From contig NZ_BOOK01000008.1 of assembly GCF_016863195.1 (NCBI RefSeq), positions 1 through 64,000 on the forward strand: a DNA stretch of 64,000 nucleotides. The letters run 5' to 3'. The notes beneath the pieces are model-generated. The model was not told where the DNA came from. It searched no databases and saw only the letters and a program-made list of their open reading frames with translations. The stretch is from Paraplanobispora takensis. Lineage in GTDB: Bacteria > Actinomycetota > Actinomycetes > Streptosporangiales > Streptosporangiaceae. Shown here piece by piece: positions 25,217 to 34,372 of this stretch (positions are counted from its first letter, which is position 1; each line of letters starts with the position of its first letter). The position numbers and the translations under genes are program-made.

Positions 25217-26191
25217 TCAGTGCCGGACGGGACGCGGGCGGTACGGCTCGGCCAGGAAGGAGAGCTCCTTGTCGGTCAGCTCCAGATCCACCGCGGCCAC
25301 GGCGTCGTCGACGTGCCGTTCCTTGGTCGCGCCCACGATCGGGGCCGTGACACCCGGCCGGCGGAGCAGCCACGACAGCGCCACCTGCGCCGCGGGCACC
25401 TCGCGCTCGCGGGCCACCTGGGCGACCCGGTCGAGGATCTGCCGGTCGTTGCCGGGGTCGGTGTAGAGCTCCCCGATGCGCGGGTCGTTCCCGGCGCGCA
25501 CGCTCTCCTCCTCCGACCCGGCCCGGGCGAGCAGCCCCCGCGCCAGCGGGCTCCACGGCAGGAGTCCCACCCCCTGGTCGGCGCAGAGCGGGTTCATCTC
25601 CCGCTCCTCCTCGCGGTAGAGGAGGTTGTAGTGATTCTGCATCGATACGAATGTGGTCCAGCCGTGGAGCTCGGCGGTGTGCTGGGCCTTGGCGAACTGC
25701 CAGGCGGCCATGCTGGAGGCGCCGATGTAGCGGGCCTTGCCGGCCTGCACGACCTCGTGCAGGGCGCCCATGGTCTCCTCGATCGGGGTCTCGTCGTCCC
25801 AGCGGTGGATCTGGTACAGATCCACGTAATCGGTGCCCAGCCGGCGCAGCGAGTCGTCGATGGCGGCGTGGATGTGCTTGCGCGACAGACCCTGGTCGTT
25901 GGGGCCCCGGCCCACCGGGAAGAACACCTTGGTGGCCAGCACATAGTCCTCACGGCGGGCGAACAGCCGCGCCAGCAGCCGCCCGGTGACCTCCTCGCTG
26001 GTGCCGAAGGAGTACACGTCGGCGGTGTCGAAGAAGGTCACCCCCGCCTCCACCGCCCGGCGCACGATCGGTTCGGAGGCCTCCTCGTCCAGCACCCACT
26101 GGTTCCACTTGGCCGGGTCGCCGTAGCTCATCATGCCCAAACACACCCGGGAGACCTTCATCCCGGTCGAGCCCAGCCGCACGTACTCCAT
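25217..26191 (-). CDS. Aldo/keto reductase, 324 aa
   Basis: The catalytic residues can be read: Asp and Tyr in FFDTADVYSFG, Lys in LATKVFFPVG and His in LYQIHRWDDETPIEE. The N-terminus MEYVRLGSTGMKVSRVCLG and the segment YIGASSMAAWQFAKAQ are typical of the YajO/AKR-13-like group, which uses NADPH to reduce aldehydes or sugars. AGGAGGG precedes the ATG by 6 bases. It shares only fold-level similarity with the reductase at 5598. Confidence 0.88.
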   Translation of the reverse strand: MEYVRLGSTGMKVSRVCLGMMSYGDPAKWNQWVLDEEASEPIVRRAVEAGVTFFDTADVYSFGTSEEVTGRLLARLFARREDYVLATKVFFPVGRGPNDQGLSRKHIHAAIDDSLRRLGTDYVDLYQIHRWDDETPIEETMGALHEVVQAGKARYIGASSMAAWQFAKAQHTAELHGWTTFVSMQNHYNLLYREEEREMNPLCADQGVGLLPWSPLARGLLARAGSEEESVRAGNDPRIGELYTDPGNDRQILDRVAQVAREREVPAAQVALSWLLRRPGVTAPIVGATKERHVDDAVAAVDLELTDKELSFLAEPYRPRPVRH

Positions 26192-26293
26192 CGCGAACCC
26201 TCCTGATCTTGATGACCGCCCCCAGCCTACGACCGCGACCTCATCCGGCGCCCACCGGCTGTGCCCGTCGCGGCGGGTTGCGGCTCCCGGCCG

Positions 26294-26641
26294 TCAGGCG
26301 GCGTGTCCCAGCAGCAGGGCGGCGATCACCGGGCCCATGTACAGCAGGGGGAAGACGACGGTCGAGTACGAGCGTGCCCGCAGGACGGTGACGACGGCTC
26401 CGGTGAAGTACAGGACCAGGCAGATCCCGGCCAGGACGCCGATGACCGGTACGAACAGGCCGACGAGCAGGCCTGCGGCTCCCGCGGCCTTGGCGGCGCC
26501 GAGCCAGGGCCACCACGAGCGGGGGACGCCGTAGTCCGTCAGCGGCTTGACGACCCACTCGGCGCGGCGCAGGAGGGAGAAGGCCGAGAAGCCCACCCAG
26601 AGGGCGGCCAGGACGGTGACGACGGTGGCGGTGGTGGACAT
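26294..26641 (-). CDS. DoxX-like small membrane protein, 115 aa
   Basis: Four predicted transmembrane helices occupy almost the whole length (VVTVLAALWVGFSAFSLL; AKAAGAAGLLVGLFVPVIG; LAGICLVLYFTGAVVTVLRA; VFPLLYMGPVIAALLLG). The pattern, with PLTDYGVPRSWWPWLG after helix 1, is that of DoxX-like proteins, membrane proteins of uncertain redox-related role. AGGGAG lies 6 bases before the ATG. Confidence 0.8.
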   Translation of the reverse strand: MSTTATVVTVLAALWVGFSAFSLLRRAEWVVKPLTDYGVPRSWWPWLGAAKAAGAAGLLVGLFVPVIGVLAGICLVLYFTGAVVTVLRARSYSTVVFPLLYMGPVIAALLLGHAA

Positions 26642-26865
26642 GAGGTGCTCCCTGACTGGTGTTTTTCTGTCACACCGATCCTGGAAGCCCCGGTTGATAA
26701 CTCCGCGATGCGTTCACGATGCGTTCCAGCGGAGGGGTGCGGCCGCCGTGCTCGCTCCCGGCCTGGGCACGAGCGGGGCCGTGCCTGCCGGTGGGCGGGC
26801 CCGGAACCTCTCGCCTACCAGTCGATCACAGGTCGTTTTCAAGCACCGACGGCCACAGTGAGGGC

Positions 26866-27504
26866 GTGAGCCGTACGCGCAAGACCACGATTCCGCGCTC
26901 TCCCCTGGCGATGACCGGTCGGACGAAGAGGACCCCGGTCTACTGGGTGGAACCGGCACCAGCCAGGCCACCGGAGTCTTCGGGCGCCAAGAGGAGCATC
27001 CGGGGGACGGTGGGAGGGATCATCTACGGGACCTTCCTGATGGCTCTGTTCGTCATACTGGTGGTCACGATCGTCGGAGTCGTCAGCACGGAGGTGAGGA
27101 CGGCCTTCGGCCACGAGGGCACGCCCGGCGTCGCGACCGTGCTGTCGTGCGAGCCCCACACCGTGGGAAGCGGACGGTCGAGGCGCACGAACTACGACTG
27201 CGAAGCGCGTTTCGTCTTCGACGACCCCTCCAGGCCGCCGATCGTCATCGACACCGTCCCTGAGGCGGAAGTGGGTCAGGTCTTTCCGGGCGTGCTGACC
27301 GCCGAGGGGGATCGGGTGCTGCCCACCGGGGAGTTCGGCAGGTGGCGGGCGGTCCTGGTGCCGGCCGGTCTCGGGCTCGGCCTGGCGGCCACGGTGTTCT
27401 TCGGCGCGATCATGACGGGCTCCAGGAAGGCGATCATCGTGACCGGCGTGCTGATGCTGCCCTTCCTCGCCGTGGTGATCATCGCCGGCATCGCCGTCGC
27501 GTGA
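26866..27504 (+). CDS. Membrane protein with two-helix C-terminus, 212 aa
   Basis: I do not recognise the family. There is a basic Pro-rich cytoplasmic start, one transmembrane helix (YGTFLMALFVILVVTIVGVV), an extracytoplasmic beta-rich part of about 90 residues with two Cys (SCEPHTV, DCEARFVF) that could pair, and two C-terminal helices (VLVPAGLGLGLAATVFFGAI; AIIVTGVLMLPFLAVVIIAG). The outline resembles DUF3592-like proteins. GTG 26866 is chosen; ATG 26911 is a later in-frame alternative. Confidence 0.6.
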   Translation: MSRTRKTTIPRSPLAMTGRTKRTPVYWVEPAPARPPESSGAKRSIRGTVGGIIYGTFLMALFVILVVTIVGVVSTEVRTAFGHEGTPGVATVLSCEPHTVGSGRSRRTNYDCEARFVFDDPSRPPIVIDTVPEAEVGQVFPGVLTAEGDRVLPTGEFGRWRAVLVPAGLGLGLAATVFFGAIMTGSRKAIIVTGVLMLPFLAVVIIAGIAVA

Positions 27505-27601
27505 TCCCGGATCGGCTGCCGTGCGGCGCGGCGTGGGCGGGCAGCACCCGACCGCCATGGGTGGGCTCACCCGCGCGGCCCGCACTGCCGTACCCGTACC
27601 C

Positions 27602-27618
27602 GTTCCCGGCTCGGGAAC
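27602..27618. terminator. Short stem-loop between convergent genes
   Basis: gttcccg (27602-27608) pairs with cgggaac (27612-27618) in the 120-base space where the membrane protein gene and the secreted protein gene converge. Confidence 0.4.
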
Positions 27619-27626
27619 CTGCTCCG

Positions 27627-27989
27627 CTAGCAGTCGCAGATGAAGCCGTAGGTGCCCCAGTCGGCCTTGATGGTCAGCTGGTACTTGCTGCCGTAGAGGC
27701 CGTAGATCCCGGTGCGGAAGCTCTGGTTGGGCCGCACCTCGCCGGAGCCGACCCGCGCCCCGGTCTCGCGGTCCCAGACCTCCCAGCGGGCGATGTAGGT
27801 GTTGGCCTCGATGCCGATCCACACCCGGTGCAGATCGGCCCTGGCCGGGGTGTGGCCGCTGGCGCACTTGCCGCTCCACAGATCCGGCCGGCACGTGTGG
27901 TAGGTCTCGGCGGCGGCGGGCTGGGTGAACACGGCGGATGCGGTGAGGACGCAGAGGGCGACGAGGGCTGATTTCAAGGATGTACGCAT
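27627..27989 (-). CDS. Small secreted protein, 120 aa
   Basis: A signal peptide spans residues 1-28 with cut PAAAE-TY. The mature part of about 92 residues has Cys in HTCRPDLWSGKCASG and at the end in FICDC, so two disulfides are likely. The middle, RWEVWDRETGARVGSGEV then YGSKYQLTIKADWG, suggests a small beta-sandwich. AAGGAG lies 9 bases before ATG 27989, which decides the start over an upstream ATG at 28010. I do not recognise the family; a secreted inhibitor or adhesion role is open. Confidence 0.65.
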   Translation of the reverse strand: MRTSLKSALVALCVLTASAVFTQPAAAETYHTCRPDLWSGKCASGHTPARADLHRVWIGIEANTYIARWEVWDRETGARVGSGEVRPNQSFRTGIYGLYGSKYQLTIKADWGTYGFICDC

Positions 27990-28099
27990 CGAGTCGGTCT
28001 CCTTGATCATTTCGGGTGGGGTCAGTATGTCAGTGACGCCGATCACCCCATAAGGCCCAATTGTCGGAGGCGCGTCCCACCCCTCCGACGACCGGCGGT

Positions 28100-28513
28100 T
28101 CAGTCCCGCACGGCCGCCTCGATCGCCTGCTTCATCTCCGCCGAGCCGCGTTCGACGCGGATCCGGAGCTCGGCGCCGAAGGAGTGCGGCAGGACGTCGG
28201 TGGTCCAGATCAGCCGGCTCGCCCGCTCGCCCTCGGGACGGACCTCGAAGGAGGCGTGGTGGTGCCGGAGCGGCGGGCGCGCGCCCTCGACGACGGAGTA
28301 GGCCAGGCGGCGGGCGTCGTCGTCGATCGAGACGATCAGCTCGCGGACCACGTGCCCGTCGGGGAAGGTCAGGAACCGCTGGTCGCCCTCGATCCGGGTG
28401 GCTGCGACGCGGCCGGGCAGCAGGCGTTCGTGCACGGCTCCGACGTCGCGCAGCACGTCCCACGTGTGCTCGGGGGAGGCGTCGATCACGATCTCGTGGC
28501 GGATGGAGGCCAT
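28100..28513 (-). CDS. SRPBCC (START-like) family protein, 137 aa
   Basis: The protein shows the polyketide-cyclase/START-like pattern: IRHEIVIDASPEHTWDVLRD at the start, a central sheet with GDQRFLTFPDGHVVRELI, and a long C-terminal helix ELRIRVERGSAEMKQAIE. Such domains bind hydrophobic ligands in a helix-grip cavity. The ligand is unknown. GAGAGGAG lies 10 bases upstream. Confidence 0.8.
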   Translation of the reverse strand: MASIRHEIVIDASPEHTWDVLRDVGAVHERLLPGRVAATRIEGDQRFLTFPDGHVVRELIVSIDDDARRLAYSVVEGARPPLRHHHASFEVRPEGERASRLIWTTDVLPHSFGAELRIRVERGSAEMKQAIEAAVRD

Positions 28514-28670
28514 GGGCCGGGGGCTCCTCTCAAGGCGGTACAGATCGTGATCAACCTAGCCGGAGGGCCGTTCGGGGAAGGAATAGGGTGGGACCTCTTC
28601 GTGTCCGGCGCATCGCCGGGGTTCGATGTGCTCCGTCGCAGGGCGAGCGCTGGGTGATCTTTGTGGTGGA

Positions 28671-29222
28671 ATGTTCCGCGTGGAGCGGGCGAGGCAGTTG
28701 CTGGGGGAGATGCTGGTCTACTGCTTCGCGGTGGTCCTGCTCACCGGGGGATTCCTGGCGTTCTTCTACAAGCCCAGCGGCGAGGCCGTCCTCTACGGTG
28801 GCGGCTACGAGCCGCTGCGGGGCGTCACCTTGAGCGCGGCGTACGACTCGATCCTGTACATCGGCTTCGATGTGCGCGGCGGGGCGTTCATACGGGGCCT
28901 GCACCACCACTCCTCGATCCTGCTCGGCCTGGGGACCGTCGCATGGCTCCTGCTCGGCCGGTTCCGGTACGCCTTCGCGGTGCTGGGACTGGGCGCGTTC
29001 GCGGGGATCTCCGGTTACGGGGCCGCCGACGACCTTCTGTCCGGAACCTTCCTGGGCAAGGCGCCCATCCCCCTGTGGTACGGCCTGCACCTGCTGGTGG
29101 CCGTGGCGGTGGGCGCCGTGCTGGTGGTCTCCTCCCGGCGGGAGGCGGCCCGGCAGCCCAGGACGGTCCCGTTCGTGGTGCTGAGCATCGGTCTCACCCT
29201 TCTGGCGGTCTTCGGGCTCTGA
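28671..29222 (+). CDS. Miniature cytochrome-b-like membrane protein, 183 aa
   Basis: Five hydrophobic helices are predicted. The sequence follows the N-terminal half of QcrB/cytochrome b: GFLAFFYKPSGEAVLYGGGY, then SAAYDSILYIGFDVRGGAFI, GLHHHSS, GISGYGAADDLLSGTFLG and LWYGLHLL, each matching a known block of cytochrome b (VRGGLFIRxxHH, TGYxxPDDLLSGT). The first heme-ligand His of each pair is kept (His78, His140) but the partners 14 residues later are Trp92 and Ser154. It may therefore bind a single heme. No bc1 Rieske or cytochrome c gene is adjacent. Confidence 0.75.
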   Translation: MFRVERARQLLGEMLVYCFAVVLLTGGFLAFFYKPSGEAVLYGGGYEPLRGVTLSAAYDSILYIGFDVRGGAFIRGLHHHSSILLGLGTVAWLLLGRFRYAFAVLGLGAFAGISGYGAADDLLSGTFLGKAPIPLWYGLHLLVAVAVGAVLVVSSRREAARQPRTVPFVVLSIGLTLLAVFGL

Positions 29223-29361
29223 GGCGTCACCGGTTCCGGCGATCGGCCGGCGGCCCGCCGTACCGGATAACCCGGTGATCAAACGGCCGGGGACTGGCAG
29301 ACTTCGGGGGACTTTTTGTGTTCTGCCGGTGATGCGAAGAACGTCCTCCGGGGGAGAGCCG

Positions 29362-30132
29362 ATGGTGCGGCGCGTGGGTTTGCTGGGGCTGGTGTCGGCC
29401 GTTCTGGTCGGGGCCGCCGGGTGCGGGAGCGGTGCGGAGGCGCGGGCGCAGGTGCTGGAGGCCGCGGGGGTACGGCAGAGTGTCGTGTGCACGGGGACGG
29501 GGAGCCCGGCGGTCGTGATGGTGCACGGCATCGGGGACCGGGCGAGCTCGGGCGACCTCGTCCCGGCGCAGGAACTGCTGTCGCAGACCCATCGCACCTG
29601 CCGGTACGACCGGCCCGGGACCGGGCAGAGCCCGCCTCCGCCGCGGGCCGGGCGGACGGGCGACGACCTGGTCGCGGAACTGTCCGCGGTGGCGGATCTG
29701 GCCGATCCGTCGGCCCCCGTCATCGTCGTGGCGCACTCCTTCGGCAGCTATCCGGCGCTGCTGATGGCCGACAGGCATCCGGACCGGGTGGCGGGCCTGG
29801 TGCTCGCCGACACCGTGGATCCGGGGTTCGGCCTGCTGGCCGCGCTGGGCGCCGGCAGCTGGAAGGAGGCGCGGCAGGGTCGCGAGGGCCTGGACCTGGA
29901 GGCGGTGGAGCGCCAGGTCGGTCGGGTCGGCTCGCTGGAGCGGCTTCCCCTGGTGGTGGTCAGGCGCGGAGAAGGCGTGAGCCAGGCCTGGCTGGCCGCG
30001 CAGCAGGCGCTGGCGGGCAGGTCCTCGCACAGCAAGCTGCTGGTGGCCGAGGACAGCGGTCACGAGGTGCCCTCCGACGCGCCCGAGAAGGTCCGCGAGG
30101 GGGTGGAGGCCCTGGCCGGCCTCGGCGGATGA
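29362..30132 (+). CDS. Alpha/beta-hydrolase lipoprotein, 256 aa
   Basis: Residues 1-21 form a lipoprotein signal peptide with lipobox GAAGC, so the enzyme is anchored outside the membrane. The hydrolase fold shows the oxyanion loop MVHGIGDRASSGD, the nucleophile elbow VAHSFGSYPALL, an acid candidate in LADTVDP, and the catalytic His in DSGHEVPSD. ATG 29362 follows GGGGGAGA. The substrate is not evident. Confidence 0.82.
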   Translation: MVRRVGLLGLVSAVLVGAAGCGSGAEARAQVLEAAGVRQSVVCTGTGSPAVVMVHGIGDRASSGDLVPAQELLSQTHRTCRYDRPGTGQSPPPPRAGRTGDDLVAELSAVADLADPSAPVIVVAHSFGSYPALLMADRHPDRVAGLVLADTVDPGFGLLAALGAGSWKEARQGREGLDLEAVERQVGRVGSLERLPLVVVRRGEGVSQAWLAAQQALAGRSSHSKLLVAEDSGHEVPSDAPEKVREGVEALAGLGG

Positions 30133-30336
30133 CGCGCCCCGAGCGGAGGGCGGCCGGGCCGGAGAGGACGGCGGGGCCGGAGCGGGCCACGGGGCCCGGA
30201 TAGGTTGGGAGGACGCTCCGCCAGGTGTGGGTATGTGGTCGTGAGCGAGTCCATCGGATGACCGGTGCCGGCCGCGGCGTCGACGACGGCGCGGTGCCGG
30301 TCCACCCGGCCGGGCGCGAAGAGCGGAGGAGGGGGC

Positions 30337-31176
30337 ATGACCGTCATCGCCGTCACCGGTGCCACCGGCAGGCTCGGGGGGAGGATCGCCCGGCTGCTGT
30401 CCGGGGCCGGTCTCGCGCAGCGGCTCGTCGTACGCGATCCGGCGCGGGCCCCGCGGCTGGAGGGGGCCACCGTGGTCACGGCCGAGTACGGCGACGCCGG
30501 GGCGGCGCGCCGGGCGCTGGAAGGCGCGGGCACCGTGCTCATGGTCTCGGCCTCGGAGACGCCCGACCGGGTGGAGCGGCACCGGGCCTTCGTCGACGCC
30601 GCGGCCGCCGCCGGGGCCGGGCATCTGGTCTACGTCTCCTTCTACGGCGCGAGCCCGGCGGCCACCTTCACCCTGGCCCGCGACCACTGGGCCACCGAGC
30701 AGCACATCCGCGGCAGCGGGCTGCCGTTCACGTTCCTGCGCGACAACCTGTACGCCGACTTCCTGCCCTTCATGGTCGGCGAGGACGGCGTGATCCGCGG
30801 TCCGGCGGGGCAGGGGCGCGTCGCCGTCGTCGCGCAGGACGACATCGCCGAGGTGGCCGCCGCCGTCCTGCGTGATCCGGCCGGGCACGCGGGCGGGACC
30901 TACGACCTGACCGGGCCGCAGGCTCTCGGTTTCACCGAGATCGCCGAGATCATCAGCTCGGTCACGGGCAGGAAGGTGACCTACCATCCCGAGACGCTGG
31001 AGGAGGCCTACGCCTCCCGCGCCTCCTACGGCGCCCCGGACTGGCAGGTGGACGCCTGGGTGTCGACCTACACCGCCGTCGCGGCCGGGGAATTGGCGGG
31101 GGTCGGCTCCGCCGTACCGGACATCACCGGCCGCCCCGCGACCTCCCTGGCCGACCTGCTCCGCCGTACGTCGTGA
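30337..31176 (+). CDS. NmrA-like NAD(P)-binding protein (SDR family), 279 aa
   Basis: This is an atypical short-chain dehydrogenase of the NmrA/QOR2 type. The dinucleotide loop is VTGATGRLGGRIA at residues 6-18, the sheet continues LVVRDPARAP and VLMVSASETPDR, and the active-site region has YVSFYGASPAATFTLARDHW with the C-terminal half like quinone reductase 2 (TFLRDNLYADFLP). GGAGGA lies 6 bases before the ATG. It is likely an NAD(P)H quinone reductase or redox sensor. Confidence 0.85.
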   Translation: MTVIAVTGATGRLGGRIARLLSGAGLAQRLVVRDPARAPRLEGATVVTAEYGDAGAARRALEGAGTVLMVSASETPDRVERHRAFVDAAAAAGAGHLVYVSFYGASPAATFTLARDHWATEQHIRGSGLPFTFLRDNLYADFLPFMVGEDGVIRGPAGQGRVAVVAQDDIAEVAAAVLRDPAGHAGGTYDLTGPQALGFTEIAEIISSVTGRKVTYHPETLEEAYASRASYGAPDWQVDAWVSTYTAVAAGELAGVGSAVPDITGRPATSLADLLRRTS

Positions 31177-31252
31177 TTCCCCCGGCCGACCTGCTCCGGC
31201 GAACATCGCGATCTCCGTGACCGGAGCCGGACCGTGGCGGACAATTCGGTTC

Positions 31253-32191
31253 ATGAGTTCATCGCGGCACGACCACGCCCTGCCTCCGGCCCGCGTCGAG
31301 GAGGTCTCCGACGGCGTGTACGCCTACATCCAGCCCGACGGAAGCTGGTGGATCAACAACACCGGCTTCCTCGCCGGGCGGCGCGGTGTGATCAGCATCG
31401 ACTCCTGCGCCACCGAGCGGCGCACCCTGGCCTACCGCGAGGCGATCGGGTCGGTCACCGACCGGCCGGTCACCACGCTGGTCAACACCCATCACCACGG
31501 TGACCACACCTTCGGCAACTTCGCCTTCCCCGAGGCGACCATCGTGGGGCACGAGAAGACCCGCGAGCGGGTCATCGAGGAGGGGGTCTCGGAATACCTC
31601 ACCGTGGCCTGGACGCCCGTCGAATGGGGGAACCTCAGGACGGATCCGCCCTTCCTCACCTACACCGACGGGGTCACGCTCTACTCCGACGAGCTGCGCT
31701 GCGAGGTCCGGCACGTGGGCGTCGCCGCGCACACCACCAACGACTCGATCGTGTGGATCCCGGAGCGCAGGGTGCTGTTCTCCGGTGACCTGGTCTTCAA
31801 CGAGAGCACGCCGTTCGTCCTGATGGGCTCGGTGCGGGGCGCGCTGCGGGTGCTCGACGACCTGGAGGCGCTGGACCCCCGGACGATCGTGCCGGGGCAC
31901 GGCGGGGTCTGCGGGCCGGGCGCCATCGACCAGGTCCGCGGCTATCTGCGGTTCGTGCTGGAGACCGCCGAGCGCGGCCGCAAGGCCGGTCTCTCGCCGC
32001 TGGAGACGGCGCGCGAGACCGACCTGGGGGAGTACGGCGAGATGCGCGACCCCGAGCGCATCGTCGGCAACCTGCACCGGGCCTACGCCGACCTCGACGG
32101 CCGGGCTCCCGGAGAGCCGATCGACGTGGTTACCGCGGTCCTGGAGATGATCGAGTTCAACGGCGGCAAGCCGCTGACCTGCCTGGCCTGA
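31253..32191 (+). CDS. MBL-fold metallohydrolase, 312 aa
   Basis: The metallo-beta-lactamase zinc motif is complete: THHHGDHTFGNFAF at about residue 78, a later His in VGVAAHTTND, the bridging Asp in LFSGDLVFNES and the last His in VPGHGGVCG. The segment WWINNTGFLAGRRGVISIDS is the usual N-terminal sandwich. No ribosome site is clear, so the message may be leaderless. The substrate is unknown; the family ranges from thioesterases to glyoxalases. Confidence 0.85.
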   Translation: MSSSRHDHALPPARVEEVSDGVYAYIQPDGSWWINNTGFLAGRRGVISIDSCATERRTLAYREAIGSVTDRPVTTLVNTHHHGDHTFGNFAFPEATIVGHEKTRERVIEEGVSEYLTVAWTPVEWGNLRTDPPFLTYTDGVTLYSDELRCEVRHVGVAAHTTNDSIVWIPERRVLFSGDLVFNESTPFVLMGSVRGALRVLDDLEALDPRTIVPGHGGVCGPGAIDQVRGYLRFVLETAERGRKAGLSPLETARETDLGEYGEMRDPERIVGNLHRAYADLDGRAPGEPIDVVTAVLEMIEFNGGKPLTCLA

Positions 32192-32200
32192 GGCACACGG

Positions 32201-32231
32201 CCCGGCGGGCGCCGGTCAGGCGCCCGCCGGG
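32201..32231. terminator. 13-bp stem-loop between convergent genes
   Basis: cccggcgggcgcc (32201-32213) pairs perfectly with ggcgcccgccggg (32219-32231) around ggtca-like loop bases, between the MBL gene and the S9 peptidase gene. Confidence 0.65.
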
Positions 32232-32240
32232 CGCGCCCGG

Positions 32241-34175
32241 TCACGGGGCGAGGTGACGCGACCACCACTCCAGGACCGCCTCGAAGCGCTGCAGGCGGTG
32301 CCTGGGCCGTCCGCTGCGGGTGAGCTCGTGGCCCTCCCCGGGGAACAGCAGGAACTCGGCCGGGACGCCGTTCTTGCGCAGGGCGACGAACATGCGCTGG
32401 GCCTGCTCGACCGGGCAGCGCCAGTCCTCCTCCGAGTGCACCACCGCGAACGGCAGGGTGATCCGGTCGGCGTGGTAGAGCGGGCTCATCGCCCGCTGGG
32501 CCTCGGCGCCCGGACCGCAGTAGGCCTCGGCGAAGTACCAGCCGATGTCGGAGGAGCCGACGAAGGAGTCCCAGGCGTTGACCGCGCGCTCGCTCCAGGC
32601 GGCCTTGAAGCGCGACCCGTGGTGGGCCGACAGCCAGCTGGTCATGAACCCGCCGTAGGAGCCGCCCATGACGCCCACCCGCTCCGGGTCGCACTCGGGC
32701 TCGGCCAGCGCCGTGTCCAGCAGCGCGAGCACGTCGTCGGCGTCCACGGTGCCGAGCGCGCCCACCACGGCCTGGCCGTGCGCCTGGCCGTACCCGGCCG
32801 AGCCGCGCGGGTTGGGCAGGACCACCGCGTACCCGGCGGCGGTGTAGACCTGGGTCTCGTCGAGGAAGCCCCACCCGTGGTGGTGGAACGGTCCGCCGTG
32901 GACGTTGAGCAGGACGGGGTGGGGTCCCTCGCCCTCGGGTACGGCCAGCCAGCCGTGCACCGGGTAGCCGTCGCGGGAGACGCCGTTGATCTCCCGCAGC
33001 GGGCGGGTCCCGGCCAGCGGGCCGCAGAAGTCGGCCAGCACCCGGCCCCACGGCGCGGCGTCCGGGCCCGGGTCCTCGCCGGCCGGGACGGCCTCGACGA
33101 CCTGGCCGGGGTGCTCGGGGGTGGAGAGCGTCGCGACGGTGCGCCCGGCGCCGGCGGCGAACGCCTTGACGTTGGCCCGCTCGCCGAGCACGACGGGCAG
33201 TTTCTCCAGGGGCGCGTGCAGCGAGCCGGAGCGCACCAGGCGCACCTCGATCGCGCCGCGCGTGCGCACCGCCACCAGGATCCCGTCCTCGACGGGCACG
33301 GGCGTCAGCGCCTCGCAGTCGACCGACTCCTCCTCGGTCAGCCGCGTCCCGGTCGCGGGCTCACCGCCGATCCGCAGGGGCGCGCGGTATAGGCCGGTGT
33401 TGCGGGCCACGCTGTGGACGCCGGTGAACTCCGTGCCGAGGTAGAGCACCTCACCGCCGGGCAGCGCGACCGGGCAGGAGGCGGAGCCGGCGCTGCGGAC
33501 CACCGGGACGGGGTCTCCGCCGATCGCCGGGACCGCGTACAGGTCGCTGTGCAGGCTGTCGGGATCGAGGTCGCGCGGGGCGGAGACCAGCACGTGCTCC
33601 TCGTGCCAGAAGGGGTCCTCGACGCCGCAGCGCCCGTCGGTCAGCCGTACCGGCTGGGGGATGTCGGCCAGCACGTTGATCACGTACAGGACCGCCGGCC
33701 GGTCCTGGGTGAAGCCGATGTTGTCATAGCGGTAGCGGAAGCGGGTGATCCGGCGCGGCGCCTCGGCCGCGGCCCGCACTCCCTCCTCGGTGCCGTAGCG
33801 GCCGGGTTCGGGGCACCGGGCCACGAAGGCGATGCGCCGGGAGTCGGGAGCCCACGCCGGGGCGCCCGCCCCGAGCGGCAGGTCGGTGACCGCGCGGGCC
33901 TCGCCCCCGCCGGTCGGCATCACGTGCAGTTGCGGCCGGCCGCCCGCGCTCGCCCGCAGGAAGGCCACCCAGGCGCCGTCGGGGGAGATCCGCGGCTCGG
34001 TGTCGTGGTCGCCGTGGGTGAAGCGCACGGGCGGGCCGTCGTGCGGGATCCGCCACAGGCCGCCACGGTAGGAGTCGGTTTCCAGGTCGGGGTGTGAGAC
34101 GTCGGTCAGGAGAAGGTCGCCGTGCAGGGCGACGGTGCCGGGGACGTGCAGTAGAGCGAGGTCTTCTGGGCGCAT
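32241..34175 (-). CDS. S9-family prolyl oligopeptidase-like peptidase, 644 aa
   Basis: An N-terminal beta-propeller of about 390 residues (with WxxDSRRIAF-type blades) is followed by the hydrolase domain. The nucleophile motif is MGGSYGGFMTSWL, with the catalytic Asp in HSEEDWRCPVEQA and His in PGEGHELTRSG. There is no signal peptide, so it acts in the cytoplasm on short peptides, probably as an acylaminoacyl- or dipeptidyl-peptidase. ATG 34175 is chosen over an upstream GTG because the propeller begins there. Confidence 0.9.
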   Translation of the reverse strand: MRPEDLALLHVPGTVALHGDLLLTDVSHPDLETDSYRGGLWRIPHDGPPVRFTHGDHDTEPRISPDGAWVAFLRASAGGRPQLHVMPTGGGEARAVTDLPLGAGAPAWAPDSRRIAFVARCPEPGRYGTEEGVRAAAEAPRRITRFRYRYDNIGFTQDRPAVLYVINVLADIPQPVRLTDGRCGVEDPFWHEEHVLVSAPRDLDPDSLHSDLYAVPAIGGDPVPVVRSAGSASCPVALPGGEVLYLGTEFTGVHSVARNTGLYRAPLRIGGEPATGTRLTEEESVDCEALTPVPVEDGILVAVRTRGAIEVRLVRSGSLHAPLEKLPVVLGERANVKAFAAGAGRTVATLSTPEHPGQVVEAVPAGEDPGPDAAPWGRVLADFCGPLAGTRPLREINGVSRDGYPVHGWLAVPEGEGPHPVLLNVHGGPFHHHGWGFLDETQVYTAAGYAVVLPNPRGSAGYGQAHGQAVVGALGTVDADDVLALLDTALAEPECDPERVGVMGGSYGGFMTSWLSAHHGSRFKAAWSERAVNAWDSFVGSSDIGWYFAEAYCGPGAEAQRAMSPLYHADRITLPFAVVHSEEDWRCPVEQAQRMFVALRKNGVPAEFLLFPGEGHELTRSGRPRHRLQRFEAVLEWWSRHLAP

Positions 34176-34372
34176 GACCTGGGACGCTACCACTGGGGGA
34201 CGAACCGGTCACTGGTTGTCGAACGCCATATTTCACATCCCCCTGCGGAGGGTCTTACCCCTCCGTGACGGTCATCTGAAGAGTGGTGGGTCGGGGCTTG
34301 GGGCTGCGCATATCGGATGCCGGGTAACGGTTGAGCGATCAGTGAAGTCATGACACGTTGGGAGAAAAGCCG

